A stretch of DNA of 64,000 nt from an uncultured Clostridia bacterium (GCA_934636105.1 CAKTZR010000001.1:124001-188000), one strand, 5' to 3'. Shown: positions 49,242-58,924, counted from the stretch's first letter. A program made the numbers and translations. The notes: a model not told the origin generated them from the letters alone.

Positions 49242-50216
49242 TTGAGCATGGAAATCAGCGATAAGCAGACGCTTCGCCGATGCGTGAAGCAGGCGGTTCG
49301 GCGGGCGGATGTGGTGGAAACCTTGCTGAATTTTGACGTTTGCAAAGGCGAAATGGGCGTTAAAACGCTGGCCGAAACGCTTCCGAAGGGGCAGGAGGGC
49401 ACGCCGTTTCAGGCGGACACTGTTGCCGCATATGCCGCGATGGATGCGCTTGAAATGCCTTCCGGCGATTGGCGGAGAGCGGCGTTGATTCAAAGCGGGT
49501 ATACGCGCGAAGCGTATCTGCGCGAAATCCTCGATGCGATGCACGCGAATCGCGTGCTGGCTCGCGTTTCGATTCAGGATGCTCACGACACAGCGTTTGA
49601 AGACGACCGAATGATGCCGCTGCTTGCACTGCCAGATGATTTTTTTGCGCCGGGACGCTATGGCGTGGATTATGCCAAACGCGCTGAAGAAATCGGTTCC
49701 GCAGCGAACGCATGCGGGGCAAAGGATATTCTGCTGGAGCGATTTGACGAAAGCGCGCTTCGTTTCTGCCTGATTCCGATTTGCGAGGATGCACAGCTTC
49801 GGCTGCATATTCATCTGACAGATCAGAAGATGTTGGATATTTTCTTGAAGCTGCTGGATGCGTCTGATTCGCTTCGAGCGGTAGCCTTTGCCAGCGAAGG
49901 CGTTGAACCGCTGCTGATTGAAGCGGCTGTGTCGCGAAGACGGCTGCTCGTCCGAACAAGCAGGCATATTCCGCTGGCCATTCGGAAATTGGGAATGCGC
50001 TTTGTGCCATATGCCAGCGAGGCCGCGCTGCCGGAACAAATGCTTGGACGTTGGATCATGGCGAGGGAAACGATTTGGCCCATACTCTGTGATGCGTATC
50101 TGCCGCTGGCCAGATGCGGGTATCGCTTAACCAGCGAACAGGTGGCAAGCGATGTGCAGATGCTTCTGGGCGGACATTTTTTGACAGACGATATCACGCG
50201 GGATGCGTGTGAATGA
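49242..50216 (+). CDS. Hypothetical protein, about 324 aa
   Basis: The start is TTG at 49242 or ATG at 49248; AGGAGGG lies five or eleven bases upstream. No family recognised with confidence. The protein is soluble, without signal peptide. The C-terminal half ('RLHIHLTDQKMLDIFLKLL', 'LGMRFVPYASEAALPEQM') loosely resembles TIM-barrel amidohydrolases, but I see no clear metal-binding motif besides 'RLHIHL', so I do not assign a function. It ends a few bases before the cyclophilin gene and probably shares its transcript. Confidence 0.75.
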   Translation: MSMEISDKQTLRRCVKQAVRRADVVETLLNFDVCKGEMGVKTLAETLPKGQEGTPFQADTVAAYAAMDALEMPSGDWRRAALIQSGYTREAYLREILDAMHANRVLARVSIQDAHDTAFEDDRMMPLLALPDDFFAPGRYGVDYAKRAEEIGSAANACGAKDILLERFDESALRFCLIPICEDAQLRLHIHLTDQKMLDIFLKLLDASDSLRAVAFASEGVEPLLIEAAVSRRRLLVRTSRHIPLAIRKLGMRFVPYASEAALPEQMLGRWIMARETIWPILCDAYLPLARCGYRLTSEQVASDVQMLLGGHFLTDDITRDACE

Positions 50217-50229
50217 GGAGGAAAATATC

Positions 50230-50754
50230 ATGAATCCGACTTTTGTGATTGAAATGGAAAATGGGCAGACGATGAAGGGCGAGCTTTATCCGGAAACCGC
50301 GCCTAACAGCGTTGCGAACTTTGTGGAGCTGGCGAACAGCGGTTTTTATGACGGTGTGATTTTCCATCGCGTGATTCCGGGCTTCATGATTCAAGGCGGC
50401 GATCCGCTTGGCCGCGGCACGGGCGGCCCCGGTTACAGCATTCGCGGTGAGTTTGCGCGCAACGGTTTCAATAACCCGCTTAAGCACACACGCGGCGTGT
50501 TGTCTATGGCGCGCAGCATGATGCCCAATTCTGCAGGGTCGCAGTTCTTCATCATGGTGGATGATGCGCCGTATTTGGATGGGCAGTACGCAGCGTTCGG
50601 CAAGGTGACCGAAGGCATGGAGACGGCGGATGCGATCGTCAGTGTACCGCGTGATCCGATGGATAAGCCGTATGAGGATCAGAAAATGAAGTCTGTCCGC
50701 GTGGATACGCATGGCGAAACCTATACGGTGGAAAAGCTGAAAGGACGCGGCTGA
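50230..50754 (+). CDS. Cyclophilin-type peptidyl-prolyl isomerase
   Basis: 174 residues from ATG at 50230 (GAGGAGG upstream; an earlier in-frame start overlaps the preceding gene). It catalyses cis-trans isomerisation of proline bonds. The catalytic segment is 'FHRVIPGFMIQGGDP', followed by 'GTGGPGYSIRGEF', 'GVLSMARSMMPNSAGSQFFI' and 'DGQYAAFGKV'. The residue corresponding to the active Arg is in 'HRVIPGF'. No signal peptide, so cytoplasmic. Confidence 0.95.
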   Translation: MNPTFVIEMENGQTMKGELYPETAPNSVANFVELANSGFYDGVIFHRVIPGFMIQGGDPLGRGTGGPGYSIRGEFARNGFNNPLKHTRGVLSMARSMMPNSAGSQFFIMVDDAPYLDGQYAAFGKVTEGMETADAIVSVPRDPMDKPYEDQKMKSVRVDTHGETYTVEKLKGRG

Positions 50755-50767
50755 TCGGAGGCACGGG

Positions 50768-51040
50768 GTGAACAAGAATAAGGTTGTCGTTCATCTGATG
50801 GGACGCGATTATACCATGGTGACGGATCAGCCGACGGAAAAGGTTCAGAGGCTCTCCCGATATGTGGATCGAAGAATGCGCGAATTGGCCATTTTGACGC
50901 GGGCGAGCGACAGCATGCTGCCCGTGCTGACGGCGATGACGTTGGCGGATGAATTGTTTACGGCGCAGGACGAGGCAAATCGTCTTCGCCGTGAGCTGGA
51001 CGAAGCGAAGGCTGAAATGAAGCCGGAGCAGAACGCATAA
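50768..51040 (+). CDS. zapA: Cell division protein ZapA
   Basis: 90 residues from GTG at 50768 with GGAGG upstream. ZapA bundles FtsZ filaments at midcell. Diagnostic: 'NKVVVHLMGRDYTMVTD' and 'VQRLSRYVDRRMRELA', then a coiled-coil C-terminus ('LTAMTLADELFTAQDEANRL'). zapA before a U32 peptidase and mutS2 is a common Clostridia order. Confidence 0.93.
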   Translation: MNKNKVVVHLMGRDYTMVTDQPTEKVQRLSRYVDRRMRELAILTRASDSMLPVLTAMTLADELFTAQDEANRLRRELDEAKAEMKPEQNA

Positions 51041-51044
51041 ATAT

Positions 51045-51084
51045 AAGCGGCGGCGCCGGGGATGTTGCCCTGCGCCGCTTTTTT
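51045..51084 (+). terminator. Terminator after zapA
   Basis: AAGCGGCGGCGC...GCGCCGCTT forms a long GC stem with a T6 tail. The U32 gene starts 12 bases later without a visible promoter, so termination is probably partial. Confidence 0.8.
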
Positions 51085-51096
51085 CGGAGGAAAAAG

Positions 51097-53442
51097 ATGG
51101 AATTGCTTTCACCGGCAGGCAATCGCGAAGCCCTTGTCGCTGCGATTGCCTGCGGCGCGGACGCCGTTTATTTGGGATATACGGCCTTTGGCGCGCGCAG
51201 TTATGCAGGCAATTTTGATGCGGACGGCCTTCGCGGTGCGCTGGCTTATGCGCATGAACGCGGCAAAAAGATATATGTGACGGTCAATACGCTGGTTAAG
51301 CAATGCGAAATCGATGACCTTTGCGATGTGCTGGATTTGCTCAGCGAAGTCGGTGTGGACGCGGTGCTTGTGCAGGATATGGGCGTTGCACGCATGATTC
51401 AGCAGCGTTATCCCCAATTGGTGCTTCACGCCAGCACGCAGATGACCATCAACAACGCGCAGGGCGCTCAACTGATGAAGAATATGGGCTTTTCACGCGT
51501 TGTTCCGGCGCGCGAATGCTCACTTGAAGAATTGAGGAAGATGGCAGATGTCGGCGTGGAGGTGGAAGCCTTTGCACATGGCGCGCTCTGTGTAGCCGTA
51601 TCGGGACAATGCCTGTTTTCCAGCATGATTGGCGGGCGGAGCGGCAATCGCGGGCGGTGCGCCCAGCCGTGCCGACTGCCATATACGCTCGAAGACGGCA
51701 CAAGCGGCTACTTGCTTTCGACAAAAGACCTGATGCTGATTGACCGCATTCCCGAACTTCGGGATGCCGGGGTATATTCCTTTAAGCTCGAAGGCCGCAT
51801 GAAACGGCCGGAATATGTCGGCGTTATCACCAGAGCTTATCGCGAAGCGCTTGACGCAGCGGAAGCACACGTGGACTATCATCCGAGCAAATCCGTTATC
51901 GAAGGATTGCGGCAGGTGTTCAACCGCGGCGGATTCACGGAAGGTTACGTGATGGGCAAGAGCAACGCGGCCTTGATGAGTTGGGAAAGACCCAATCATT
52001 GGGGCATTCCGGTCGGAAAAATCATGGCCATGCGCGGGCCGCTTGCACAGGTTCATCTGACACGATCGTTAAACGATGGCGACGGGCTGCAATCCCGCGG
52101 ACGGGAAGAAACAGAATTCACCTATTCCGGCAATGACATGGCCGCCGGAAGCGAAGCAACTGTTCGCATTGCGTCGAAGCAGGCGCGGGTAGGCGACGAG
52201 GTTTTCCGCCTGACGGATGCAGCGCAGATGAAGGAAATCCGCGAAATCATGGCGCATGAGCAGGTACACATTCCGCTGGATATGTACCTGTATGCCATGC
52301 CGGGCAAGCCGCCCGTATTGACGGTTTCGGACGACGATAGACATTGTGTCGAATCAACGGCAGAACAGACGGTTGCCGAAGCCCAGCAGAGAGCGCTGAA
52401 TCAGGATATGGCCGCGAAGCAGCTCAGCAAGCTCGGCGGCACGCCTTACACGCTCCGTACCCTGACGCTTGAAAGCGAAAATGCGTTTATGACGGCTTCC
52501 ATGCTAAATGGTCTGCGCAGAGATGCGCTGGAAAAAATCCGCGAAGCTCGAATTGAAATAAAACAAACCGACCGTCGGTTTGTATCAAAACCTTGCCAAA
52601 TGGCAAAGCAGGAGCATCTGCTGATTGTGCAGGGAGAGGATTTGGCAAACGCCAAGGCTTTACTCGATTGCGGCGCGGATGTTTTTGAATGGCAGCCTCA
52701 GGTGTATCGTTTGGATGCACTCAATCATGCATTGGAACACGCAGACGGCGTAAAACCGACGCTTGTTCTGCCCGCCGTCATGCACAGCGACGAGCTGAAG
52801 CATCTACACACATGGGTGGAGCAAAATGCCGACAAATTGAGCGGCGTTGTAGCGAACAATCCCGGTCAACTGGCGCTTGCATGGCCTGTTCGTGTTTCCG
52901 GTGGACAGGGTTTAAATGTTATGAACCATGCGTGCGCTGAATTTTATGCGGCGCTTCATGTTGACCGACTGACAGTCTCCTGCGAACTCAATCAGAAAGA
53001 ACTGCGTGATCTTTTTGCGGTCGGCGGCAATTACGTGATGGAGGCCTATGGACGGACACAGTTGATGCTGCTCAATCATTGTCCGAGACGAACGCGAAAC
53101 GGGGATGAAAAGCAGGATAACCGCTGCGATGCCTGCGCCAAGCTGGGCGGATGCCCGGAAATCTATACGGATCGCAAGGGGTATCGATTCCCGCTCCGCA
53201 GGCTGCAAATGGAGCATGGCTGCGTGCTTCGGCTTTATAACAGCGTGGAAACGGACATGGCGAAATACGCGGATAAGCTGGCCGGATTTTCCGTCAGTCT
53301 CAGGCTTGCGTTCACGGATGAGCCGCTGGAAAGACAGAAAGAGATCACTGCTTCTTATCGCAGTGTGTTGGACAATGGCCGCGCGCTGCACACGCCTGCC
53401 GCTCATGCAACGGCCGGGCAGCTGCTGCGCGGCGTCCAATAA
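51097..53442 (+). CDS. Peptidase family U32 protein with DUF3656 domain
   Basis: 781 residues, the long two-domain form. The U32 part (~1-300) has 'MELLSPAGNREALVAAI', 'GADAVYLGYTAFGARSYAGNF', 'HGALCVAVSGQCLFSSM', the cysteine-containing 'GNRGRCAQPCRLPY' and 'SFKLEGRMKRPEYVG'. The DUF3656-like region and a C-terminal cysteine cluster ('DNRCDACAKLGGCPE') follow. Though named peptidases, the best-studied U32 relatives (TrhP, RlhA) hydroxylate tRNA or rRNA and contain iron-sulfur clusters. RNA modification is therefore the more likely job. Confidence 0.9.
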   Translation: MELLSPAGNREALVAAIACGADAVYLGYTAFGARSYAGNFDADGLRGALAYAHERGKKIYVTVNTLVKQCEIDDLCDVLDLLSEVGVDAVLVQDMGVARMIQQRYPQLVLHASTQMTINNAQGAQLMKNMGFSRVVPARECSLEELRKMADVGVEVEAFAHGALCVAVSGQCLFSSMIGGRSGNRGRCAQPCRLPYTLEDGTSGYLLSTKDLMLIDRIPELRDAGVYSFKLEGRMKRPEYVGVITRAYREALDAAEAHVDYHPSKSVIEGLRQVFNRGGFTEGYVMGKSNAALMSWERPNHWGIPVGKIMAMRGPLAQVHLTRSLNDGDGLQSRGREETEFTYSGNDMAAGSEATVRIASKQARVGDEVFRLTDAAQMKEIREIMAHEQVHIPLDMYLYAMPGKPPVLTVSDDDRHCVESTAEQTVAEAQQRALNQDMAAKQLSKLGGTPYTLRTLTLESENAFMTASMLNGLRRDALEKIREARIEIKQTDRRFVSKPCQMAKQEHLLIVQGEDLANAKALLDCGADVFEWQPQVYRLDALNHALEHADGVKPTLVLPAVMHSDELKHLHTWVEQNADKLSGVVANNPGQLALAWPVRVSGGQGLNVMNHACAEFYAALHVDRLTVSCELNQKELRDLFAVGGNYVMEAYGRTQLMLLNHCPRRTRNGDEKQDNRCDACAKLGGCPEIYTDRKGYRFPLRRLQMEHGCVLRLYNSVETDMAKYADKLAGFSVSLRLAFTDEPLERQKEITASYRSVLDNGRALHTPAAHATAGQLLRGVQ

Positions 53443-53454
53443 AAGGAGAATACC

Positions 53455-55827
53455 ATGAATGAAAGATCCTTGCGCGTGCTTGAATTTACCAAGATTCGCG
53501 CACAGCTTGCGCAATACTGTGTCTCTGAAATGGGGCAGGCACTCTGCGACGCGTTGACGCCTTCCAGCCGGATTGAAGACGTTTTGCGCATGCAGCAGGA
53601 AACAGAGGAAGCGCACAGCTTGCTGGCCTATTTGGGCGGCACGCCGATGATTCCGTTTTCGGATGTACATGCTTCGCTGCATCTGGCGCAGATTGGGTCG
53701 TCGCTTTCGCCGCGCGCGCTGATGGAAATCGGCGCCTGCTTGCGGGCTTCCCGCGCTGCGCGTGATGCGATTGTGACGGACAGACAGGATACGCCGCTGC
53801 TCAGTGCGAACGCTTCGCGGCTTTCCACGTTCAAATCAATCGAGCAGGCGATTGCGGATGCAATCATCAGTGAAGATGAAATTGCGGATCGCGCCAGCAA
53901 CGAGCTTTTTCAGATTCGCCGCAAGATGCGCGCCTGTAATGAACGGGTTCGCGAACGCCTGAACGGAATGATTCACAATCCGAATTTTCAGAAGTATTTG
54001 CAGGATGCGATCATCACCATGCGTGCCGATCGATATGTTCTGCCGGTTCGGCAGGAATACCGCTCGATGGTGCCGGGCATTGTTCACGATCAATCCTCTA
54101 CGGGTGCGACGGTTTTCATCGAGCCGATGTCCGTTGTGGAGATCGGCAACGAATTGAAGCAGTTGATTTCCGCTGAAAAGGCAGAAATCGAGAAAATTCT
54201 CCGAACGCTATCGGCACAGATTGCCCCGGAAGCGGATGCAATCGCGGATAACCTTGCGATTCTGGCGCAGTTGGATTTCGCGTTTGCGAAAGCGTCACTG
54301 GCTAAACAGATGGACGGCTGCATGCCGAAGATGAATCAGGAGGGGCGGCTGAACATTGTGCGCGGCCGTCATCCGCTGATCGATCCGCAGAAGGTTGTGC
54401 CGCTGGACATCCGTCTGGGCAGCGATTTCACGACGCTGATTATCACTGGCCCGAACACGGGCGGCAAAACGGTAACGCTCAAGACCACCGGTCTGTTTAC
54501 GCTGATGGCGCAGTCCGGTTTGCAGGTGCCTGCGGAATATGGCACGGAGCTTGCCGTGTTTGACGATGTGTTTGCGGACATCGGCGACGAGCAGTCCATC
54601 GAGCAGTCGCTTTCGACATTCTCCGGCCACATGACGAATATCGTTTCAATTTTGCAAAACGTCACGCCCGAATCGCTGGTCCTCTTTGATGAGCTGGGCG
54701 CCGGAACCGATCCGACGGAGGGCGCGGCGCTGGCTCAAGCGGTGCTTTCCACCTTGTTGGATATGCACACACGCACGGTTGCGACGACGCATTACAGCGA
54801 ATTGAAGGAATATGCCTTGACAACGCCCAATGTGGAAAACGCATCCGTTGAGTTCGACGTTGCGACGCTTCGACCGACTTATCGTTTGTCCATTGGCATT
54901 CCGGGTAAATCCAACGCATTTGAGATTTCCAGAAAGCTCGGCTTGCCGGAATTTATCATCGGCAAGGCGAAGGAGCTTCTTTCCAAAGAGCAGGTTCGAT
55001 TTGAAGACGTCATTGCCAACGCGGAATATCATCGGCAGGTCGCCAAGAAAGAGCGCGAACTGGCCGAACAGGCACGCAATGAAATGATTTCGATTCGCGA
55101 TCAGGCAGAAGCGGAAAAAAAGAAACTCGAAGACCAGCGGGAAAAATCGATCCGCAAGGCAAAGGACGAGGCCAAGCGCATTGTTGAAAACGCCAGGCGT
55201 GAGTCGGAAGCCATGATCGCCGAATTGCGGGCCATGAAGAAGGCTGGCGGCGCGCAGGAGCACGAGATTCAAAAAGTCAAAAAGCAGATGGAGAAAGCGC
55301 AGGACGAGCTGGCAGATAAAAAAGAAGTCGGCGGCGAAATTCCAAAGTCTGTGAAACCGGGCGACATGGTGCATATTGCTTCGATGGATGTGGATGCGAC
55401 AATCGTCGCCCCGGCGGACAGCAAGGGCTATGTGCAGCTCAAAGTCGGCATGATGAAGATGCGCGCGCCGCTTTCTGATCTGCGGACATTGACGGCCACG
55501 CAGCAGCTCGTGAAGAAAGAACAGAAAAAGCTGGAACGGAAAAAAACCATGCGGGAAGCACGTGTGGATATCACCACCCGCGCCGTGCGGCAGGAGCTGG
55601 ATGTGCGCGGCATGGCGCTTGACGAGGCCATTCCGGAGGTGGAAAAATTTATTGACGACGCCATGCTTTCTTCGCTCGGCGAAGTCAGTATCATCCACGG
55701 AAACGGAACGGGCGTTCTGCGCGCAGGCATTCAGGATTGTCTGCGGCGGCATCCCTGCGTGAGCAGCTTCCGTCTGGGCCGATATGGCGAGGGCGAAACC
55801 GGCGTAACGATCGTTTCTCTCAAATAA
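53455..55827 (+). CDS. mutS2: Endonuclease MutS2
   Basis: 790 residues. MutS2 splits collided ribosomes and/or suppresses recombination. The MutS core has the P-loop 'ITGPNTGGKTVTLKTTGL' (~332-341), Walker B 'LVLFDELGAGTDPTEGAAL' and 'TTHYSELKEYAL'. A coiled-coil (~510-640, Lys/Glu-rich) follows, then a KOW-like part ('GDMVHIASMDVDATIVAP') and the C-terminal Smr domain (~715-790, 'LDVRGMALDEAIPEVEKFID', 'IIHGNGTGVLRAGI'). GGAG lies eight bases ahead of ATG. Confidence 0.96.
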   Translation: MNERSLRVLEFTKIRAQLAQYCVSEMGQALCDALTPSSRIEDVLRMQQETEEAHSLLAYLGGTPMIPFSDVHASLHLAQIGSSLSPRALMEIGACLRASRAARDAIVTDRQDTPLLSANASRLSTFKSIEQAIADAIISEDEIADRASNELFQIRRKMRACNERVRERLNGMIHNPNFQKYLQDAIITMRADRYVLPVRQEYRSMVPGIVHDQSSTGATVFIEPMSVVEIGNELKQLISAEKAEIEKILRTLSAQIAPEADAIADNLAILAQLDFAFAKASLAKQMDGCMPKMNQEGRLNIVRGRHPLIDPQKVVPLDIRLGSDFTTLIITGPNTGGKTVTLKTTGLFTLMAQSGLQVPAEYGTELAVFDDVFADIGDEQSIEQSLSTFSGHMTNIVSILQNVTPESLVLFDELGAGTDPTEGAALAQAVLSTLLDMHTRTVATTHYSELKEYALTTPNVENASVEFDVATLRPTYRLSIGIPGKSNAFEISRKLGLPEFIIGKAKELLSKEQVRFEDVIANAEYHRQVAKKERELAEQARNEMISIRDQAEAEKKKLEDQREKSIRKAKDEAKRIVENARRESEAMIAELRAMKKAGGAQEHEIQKVKKQMEKAQDELADKKEVGGEIPKSVKPGDMVHIASMDVDATIVAPADSKGYVQLKVGMMKMRAPLSDLRTLTATQQLVKKEQKKLERKKTMREARVDITTRAVRQELDVRGMALDEAIPEVEKFIDDAMLSSLGEVSIIHGNGTGVLRAGIQDCLRRHPCVSSFRLGRYGEGETGVTIVSLK

Positions 55828-55832
55828 GATCA

Positions 55833-55866
55833 AGACGCTTCATCTAACATGGATGGGGCGTTTTTT
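55833..55866 (+). terminator. Terminator after mutS2
   Basis: ACGCTTCATC (55835-55844) pairs with GATGGGGCGT (55852-55861; two G-U), followed by TTTTT. Confidence 0.85.
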
Positions 55867-55954
55867 CATGCCGCGGAAAACAACTTCGCTTGCCGCAACG
55901 TTCATCCGTGTGAAAAACAGCGAATTCGGAAAGCCTATAATTCGAGGTGAAAGC

Positions 55955-57097
55955 ATGGATAAGAAGGAGTTCTTTCGAAAAGCGGCATGGATCGCGCTGG
56001 GACTCGTGCTGGCGATTGAGGTTGCGGCGATTGCCGGGGAATCCACACAGAAAACAGAAACCACCTATGCGCAGGGACAATACGTGCAGACACTCGGCGG
56101 TATTGAAAGTCCATTTGCCGATGTTGTGCAGGCCGTCATGCCGTGCGTTGTGGGCGTAAGCAATCGAGCCAATTCCTTTAATATCATCAACGGGCAAACG
56201 GAATTGGTGGAGCAGGCGACGGGTTCAGGCGTTGTCGTCACAACACAGGGACATGTGGTGACGAATTATCACGTCATCGAGGGCGCAAGCGACGTGCAGG
56301 TGCTCAGCCAGGGGCGATATCTCAAAACGGAGATCATCGGCTATGATGAGCTGACGGATTTAGCGGTGCTGCGCGTGATGGAGGATGTTGAACTGCCCGC
56401 CGTTCAAATGGGAGATATGTCCGCTGTCCGCACAGGGGATTGGGCGATTGTAATCGGCAACCCATTGGGCAAACAGTTTGCGGATACAGTGACGGTAGGC
56501 GTTGTTTCGGCCCTCAACCGTGAGTTGGAGGGTTCGTCCATTGTCAAAATGCTGCAAACCGACGCAGCTATCAATTCGGGCAACAGCGGCGGCGGGTTGT
56601 TCAATACGCGCGGAGAATTGATCGGCATTCCGTCGCTCAAATTCAGTTCAAACGGGAAAAGTGATGTTGCTTCCATTGAAGGCATTGCCATGGCGATTCC
56701 GGTTGACGTGGTTCAGCCGGTTGTGAACAGCATCATCCAATATGGAAAAGTCACGCGTCCCAAACTCGGTATTTCTGTTATGACGATTCGCGGAAGCGAA
56801 GAACCGACGGTCGGTTTGATTCCGGCAGGCGTGTATGTGAGTGCGGTCGTTTCTGGAAGCACGGCGGAAAGAGCGGGCATTCAGCCGCATGATATCATCA
56901 TTCAGATGGATGGAGAACGGGTTACGCTGCATACCGACTTGACGAATCGATTGGCCGCACATGCGGCGGGCGACGAGATTACTTTGACAATTTACCGCAT
57001 TCCCGGCCTTGAGGAGCTGACTGTTCAGGATCAGATACCCGCCGGAGAAAAGATAGATATCCAGATAACACTCGAATTGCCTGCGCAGGACGCGTAA
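55955..57097 (+). CDS. htrA: HtrA/DegP-like trypsin-type serine protease with PDZ domain
   Basis: 380 residues from ATG at 55955 (GAGGTG seven bases upstream). An N-terminal membrane anchor (~10-28, 'AAWIALGLVLAIEVAAIAG') leaves the protease outside the cell. The catalytic triad is His106 ('VTNYHVIEG'), Asp135 ('ELTDLAVLRV') and Ser211 ('INSGNSGGGLF'). One PDZ domain (~270-350, 'VVSGSTAERAGIQPHDIII') follows, and the tail is acidic. It handles misfolded exported proteins. spoIVA follows 50 bases later. Confidence 0.94.
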   Translation: MDKKEFFRKAAWIALGLVLAIEVAAIAGESTQKTETTYAQGQYVQTLGGIESPFADVVQAVMPCVVGVSNRANSFNIINGQTELVEQATGSGVVVTTQGHVVTNYHVIEGASDVQVLSQGRYLKTEIIGYDELTDLAVLRVMEDVELPAVQMGDMSAVRTGDWAIVIGNPLGKQFADTVTVGVVSALNRELEGSSIVKMLQTDAAINSGNSGGGLFNTRGELIGIPSLKFSSNGKSDVASIEGIAMAIPVDVVQPVVNSIIQYGKVTRPKLGISVMTIRGSEEPTVGLIPAGVYVSAVVSGSTAERAGIQPHDIIIQMDGERVTLHTDLTNRLAAHAAGDEITLTIYRIPGLEELTVQDQIPAGEKIDIQITLELPAQDA

Positions 57098-57147
57098 TAA
57101 CAGGCGGGGAGCGCGCATACGTTGGCATGACGGCAGGGAGGGATGTT

Positions 57148-58626
57148 ATGCAAGCGTATGACCTGTATCAGGATATCGCCGAACGCACGCAGGGCGACGT
57201 TTATGTAGGCGTTGTCGGCCCGGTGCGGACAGGCAAATCCACGTTCATTCGGCGGTTGATGGAAAAAATGATTATTCCGGCGATCGAGAACGCCCATATT
57301 CGCGCGCGAGCGCAGGATGATTTGCCGCAGAGTGGTTCCGGGCGCACCGTCATGACGACAAAACCGGCGTTTGTTCCGTCCGAAGCGGTCGATATTGCGC
57401 TTCCAGGGGATAACCATGTGCGGCTTCGCTTTGTGGACAGCGTGGGTTATATGGTGGAAGGCGCGCTGGGGACAACGGAGGGCGAAGCGCTGCGAATGGT
57501 GCGCACGCCATGGTCAGATGAAGAAATGCCATTTGAGCGGGCAGCCGAAGTGGGCACACAGAAGGTCATCAGCGAGCATTCGACCATCGGTCTGGTTATC
57601 ACAACAGATGGCAGCGTGACGGATTTGCCGCGCGCCGCTTACGTTCCGGCGGAAGCACGCGTTGTTGCAGAGCTGAAAAGTCTGGGCAAGCCTTTCGCGG
57701 TGGTGCTCAATACGCAGAATGCCGCCTCGGCCAAGACGCAGAGTCTTCGAAAGATGCTTGAGGAGGACTATGCCGTTCCTGTGGCGGCTATGAATGTGGA
57801 AGAAATGGAAGAAAACGACATTCGCGGGCTGCTGGAGCAGGTGCTCGGACAGTTCCCGGTTGTCCAGATGTCTATTCAAACGCCGGAATGGCTCAGCGCG
57901 CTGGATGAGGAACATTGGCTGATTCAAAGCCTGATGGAGAGCCTGAAGCAATCGGTTTCCGGCAATCTGCGAATCGGCGAAGCAACGGTGTTTTCAAATG
58001 TGCTGGAACAGAATCCTTATCTGGAGAATGTGGCTATCCGAAACATCGATCACGGCAGCGGATGGATCAGCATGCAGATGGTTCTGAAAGAAGGGCTGTT
58101 CAATCAGGTCCTTGCCGAGCAGTGCGGCACCGAAATCCGAAGCGACGCGCATCTGTTGTCGTTGCTTCGGGAACTGGTCGCAGCCAAGAAAGAATACGAT
58201 CATGTTGCGCAGGCGCTTCAATCCGTCCGCGAAACAGGTTATGGTCTTGTGCCGCCGCAGCTTGACGAGCTGACCCTTCAGGAACCAGAAATCATTGGAA
58301 AGGGCGGAAAGTTCGGCGTCCGCCTGCGCGCGAGCGCGCCGAGTCTGCATATGATCCGCGTGGATATCCAAACGGAGGTTTCGCCTGTCGTCGGAACAGA
58401 GCAGCAATCCGAAGAAATGCTTCGCTATTTTATGGAAGGCTTCGAGCAGGATCCGCAAAAGCTGTGGCAGAGCAATCTTTTTGGCAAGCCGCTTTCCGAT
58501 TTGGTTCGGGAAGGATTATCCAACAAACTGATGCACATGCCGGAAGATACTCAGCTCAAGGTGCAGCAAACGCTTGAGAAAATCATCAACGAAGGAAACG
58601 GCGGCATGGTCTGCATTCTGCTGTGA
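57148..58626 (+). CDS. spoIVA: Stage IV sporulation protein A
   Basis: 492 residues from ATG at 57148 (GGGAGG six bases upstream), the same length as B. subtilis SpoIVA. It is the ATPase that polymerises as the spore-coat basement layer on the forespore. The Walker A motif 'GPVRTGKSTF' places Lys at residue 30, as in Bacillus. Further family stretches: 'RTVMTTKPAFVPSEAVDI', 'DSVGYMVEGALGTTEG', 'STIGLVITTDGSVTDLPR' and the C-terminal 'GGMVCILL', the membrane-anchor end. CATACGTT (57117-57124) loosely resembles a SigE -10; transcription in the mother cell is expected from family knowledge. Confidence 0.97.
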   Translation: MQAYDLYQDIAERTQGDVYVGVVGPVRTGKSTFIRRLMEKMIIPAIENAHIRARAQDDLPQSGSGRTVMTTKPAFVPSEAVDIALPGDNHVRLRFVDSVGYMVEGALGTTEGEALRMVRTPWSDEEMPFERAAEVGTQKVISEHSTIGLVITTDGSVTDLPRAAYVPAEARVVAELKSLGKPFAVVLNTQNAASAKTQSLRKMLEEDYAVPVAAMNVEEMEENDIRGLLEQVLGQFPVVQMSIQTPEWLSALDEEHWLIQSLMESLKQSVSGNLRIGEATVFSNVLEQNPYLENVAIRNIDHGSGWISMQMVLKEGLFNQVLAEQCGTEIRSDAHLLSLLRELVAAKKEYDHVAQALQSVRETGYGLVPPQLDELTLQEPEIIGKGGKFGVRLRASAPSLHMIRVDIQTEVSPVVGTEQQSEEMLRYFMEGFEQDPQKLWQSNLFGKPLSDLVREGLSNKLMHMPEDTQLKVQQTLEKIINEGNGGMVCILL

Positions 58627-58660
58627 ACGATAAAAAGCATATTCATGACCGTTTGTCGAG

Positions 58661-58684
58661 CAGACCGACCGACGGTCTTTTCTT
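58661..58684 (+). terminator. Terminator after spoIVA
   Basis: AGACCG (58662-58667) and CGGTCT (58673-58678) around ACCGA, followed by TTTCTTT. The region 58685-58800 holds no gene I can support, only a weak GTTAG/CTAAC repeat (58779-58796). Confidence 0.7.
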
Positions 58685-58804
58685 TGCTTGTGAAGAAAAA
58701 CGCCGCGAGAAGGGAAAAATTACATCCGATCGCATGTCAGACCGCGACGAAAAACGAGCGAATCATAGGGAAACATGGGTTAGAGAAAAAACTAACGAGA
58801 AAGA

Positions 58805-58848
58805 AAAACAGAAACTCTGTTTTCAATTTAGCATTTCTATGCTATAAT
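58805..58848 (+). promoter_or_regulatory. rnf operon promoter with two inverted repeats
   Basis: TTTTCA (58820-58825), a 17-base spacer and TATAAT (58843-58848). AAAACAGA-AAC-TCTGTTTT (58805-58823) overlaps the -35, and TAGCAT-TTCT-ATGCTA (58829-58844) fills the spacer and touches the -10. Both are plausible repressor sites. Confidence 0.65.
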
Positions 58849-58924
58849 GACTCGTGACATTTCATTCAAGTCCATGACAGGTCTTAGACACGTCATCTTG
58901 AAAAGCGAAGGGAGGAACTTGTCT

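Noticed and set aside
55936..55941. TATAAT just before htrA
   Set aside because: Transcription would start about seven bases before ATG 55955 and cut off the GAGGTG ribosome-binding site; there is also no -35.
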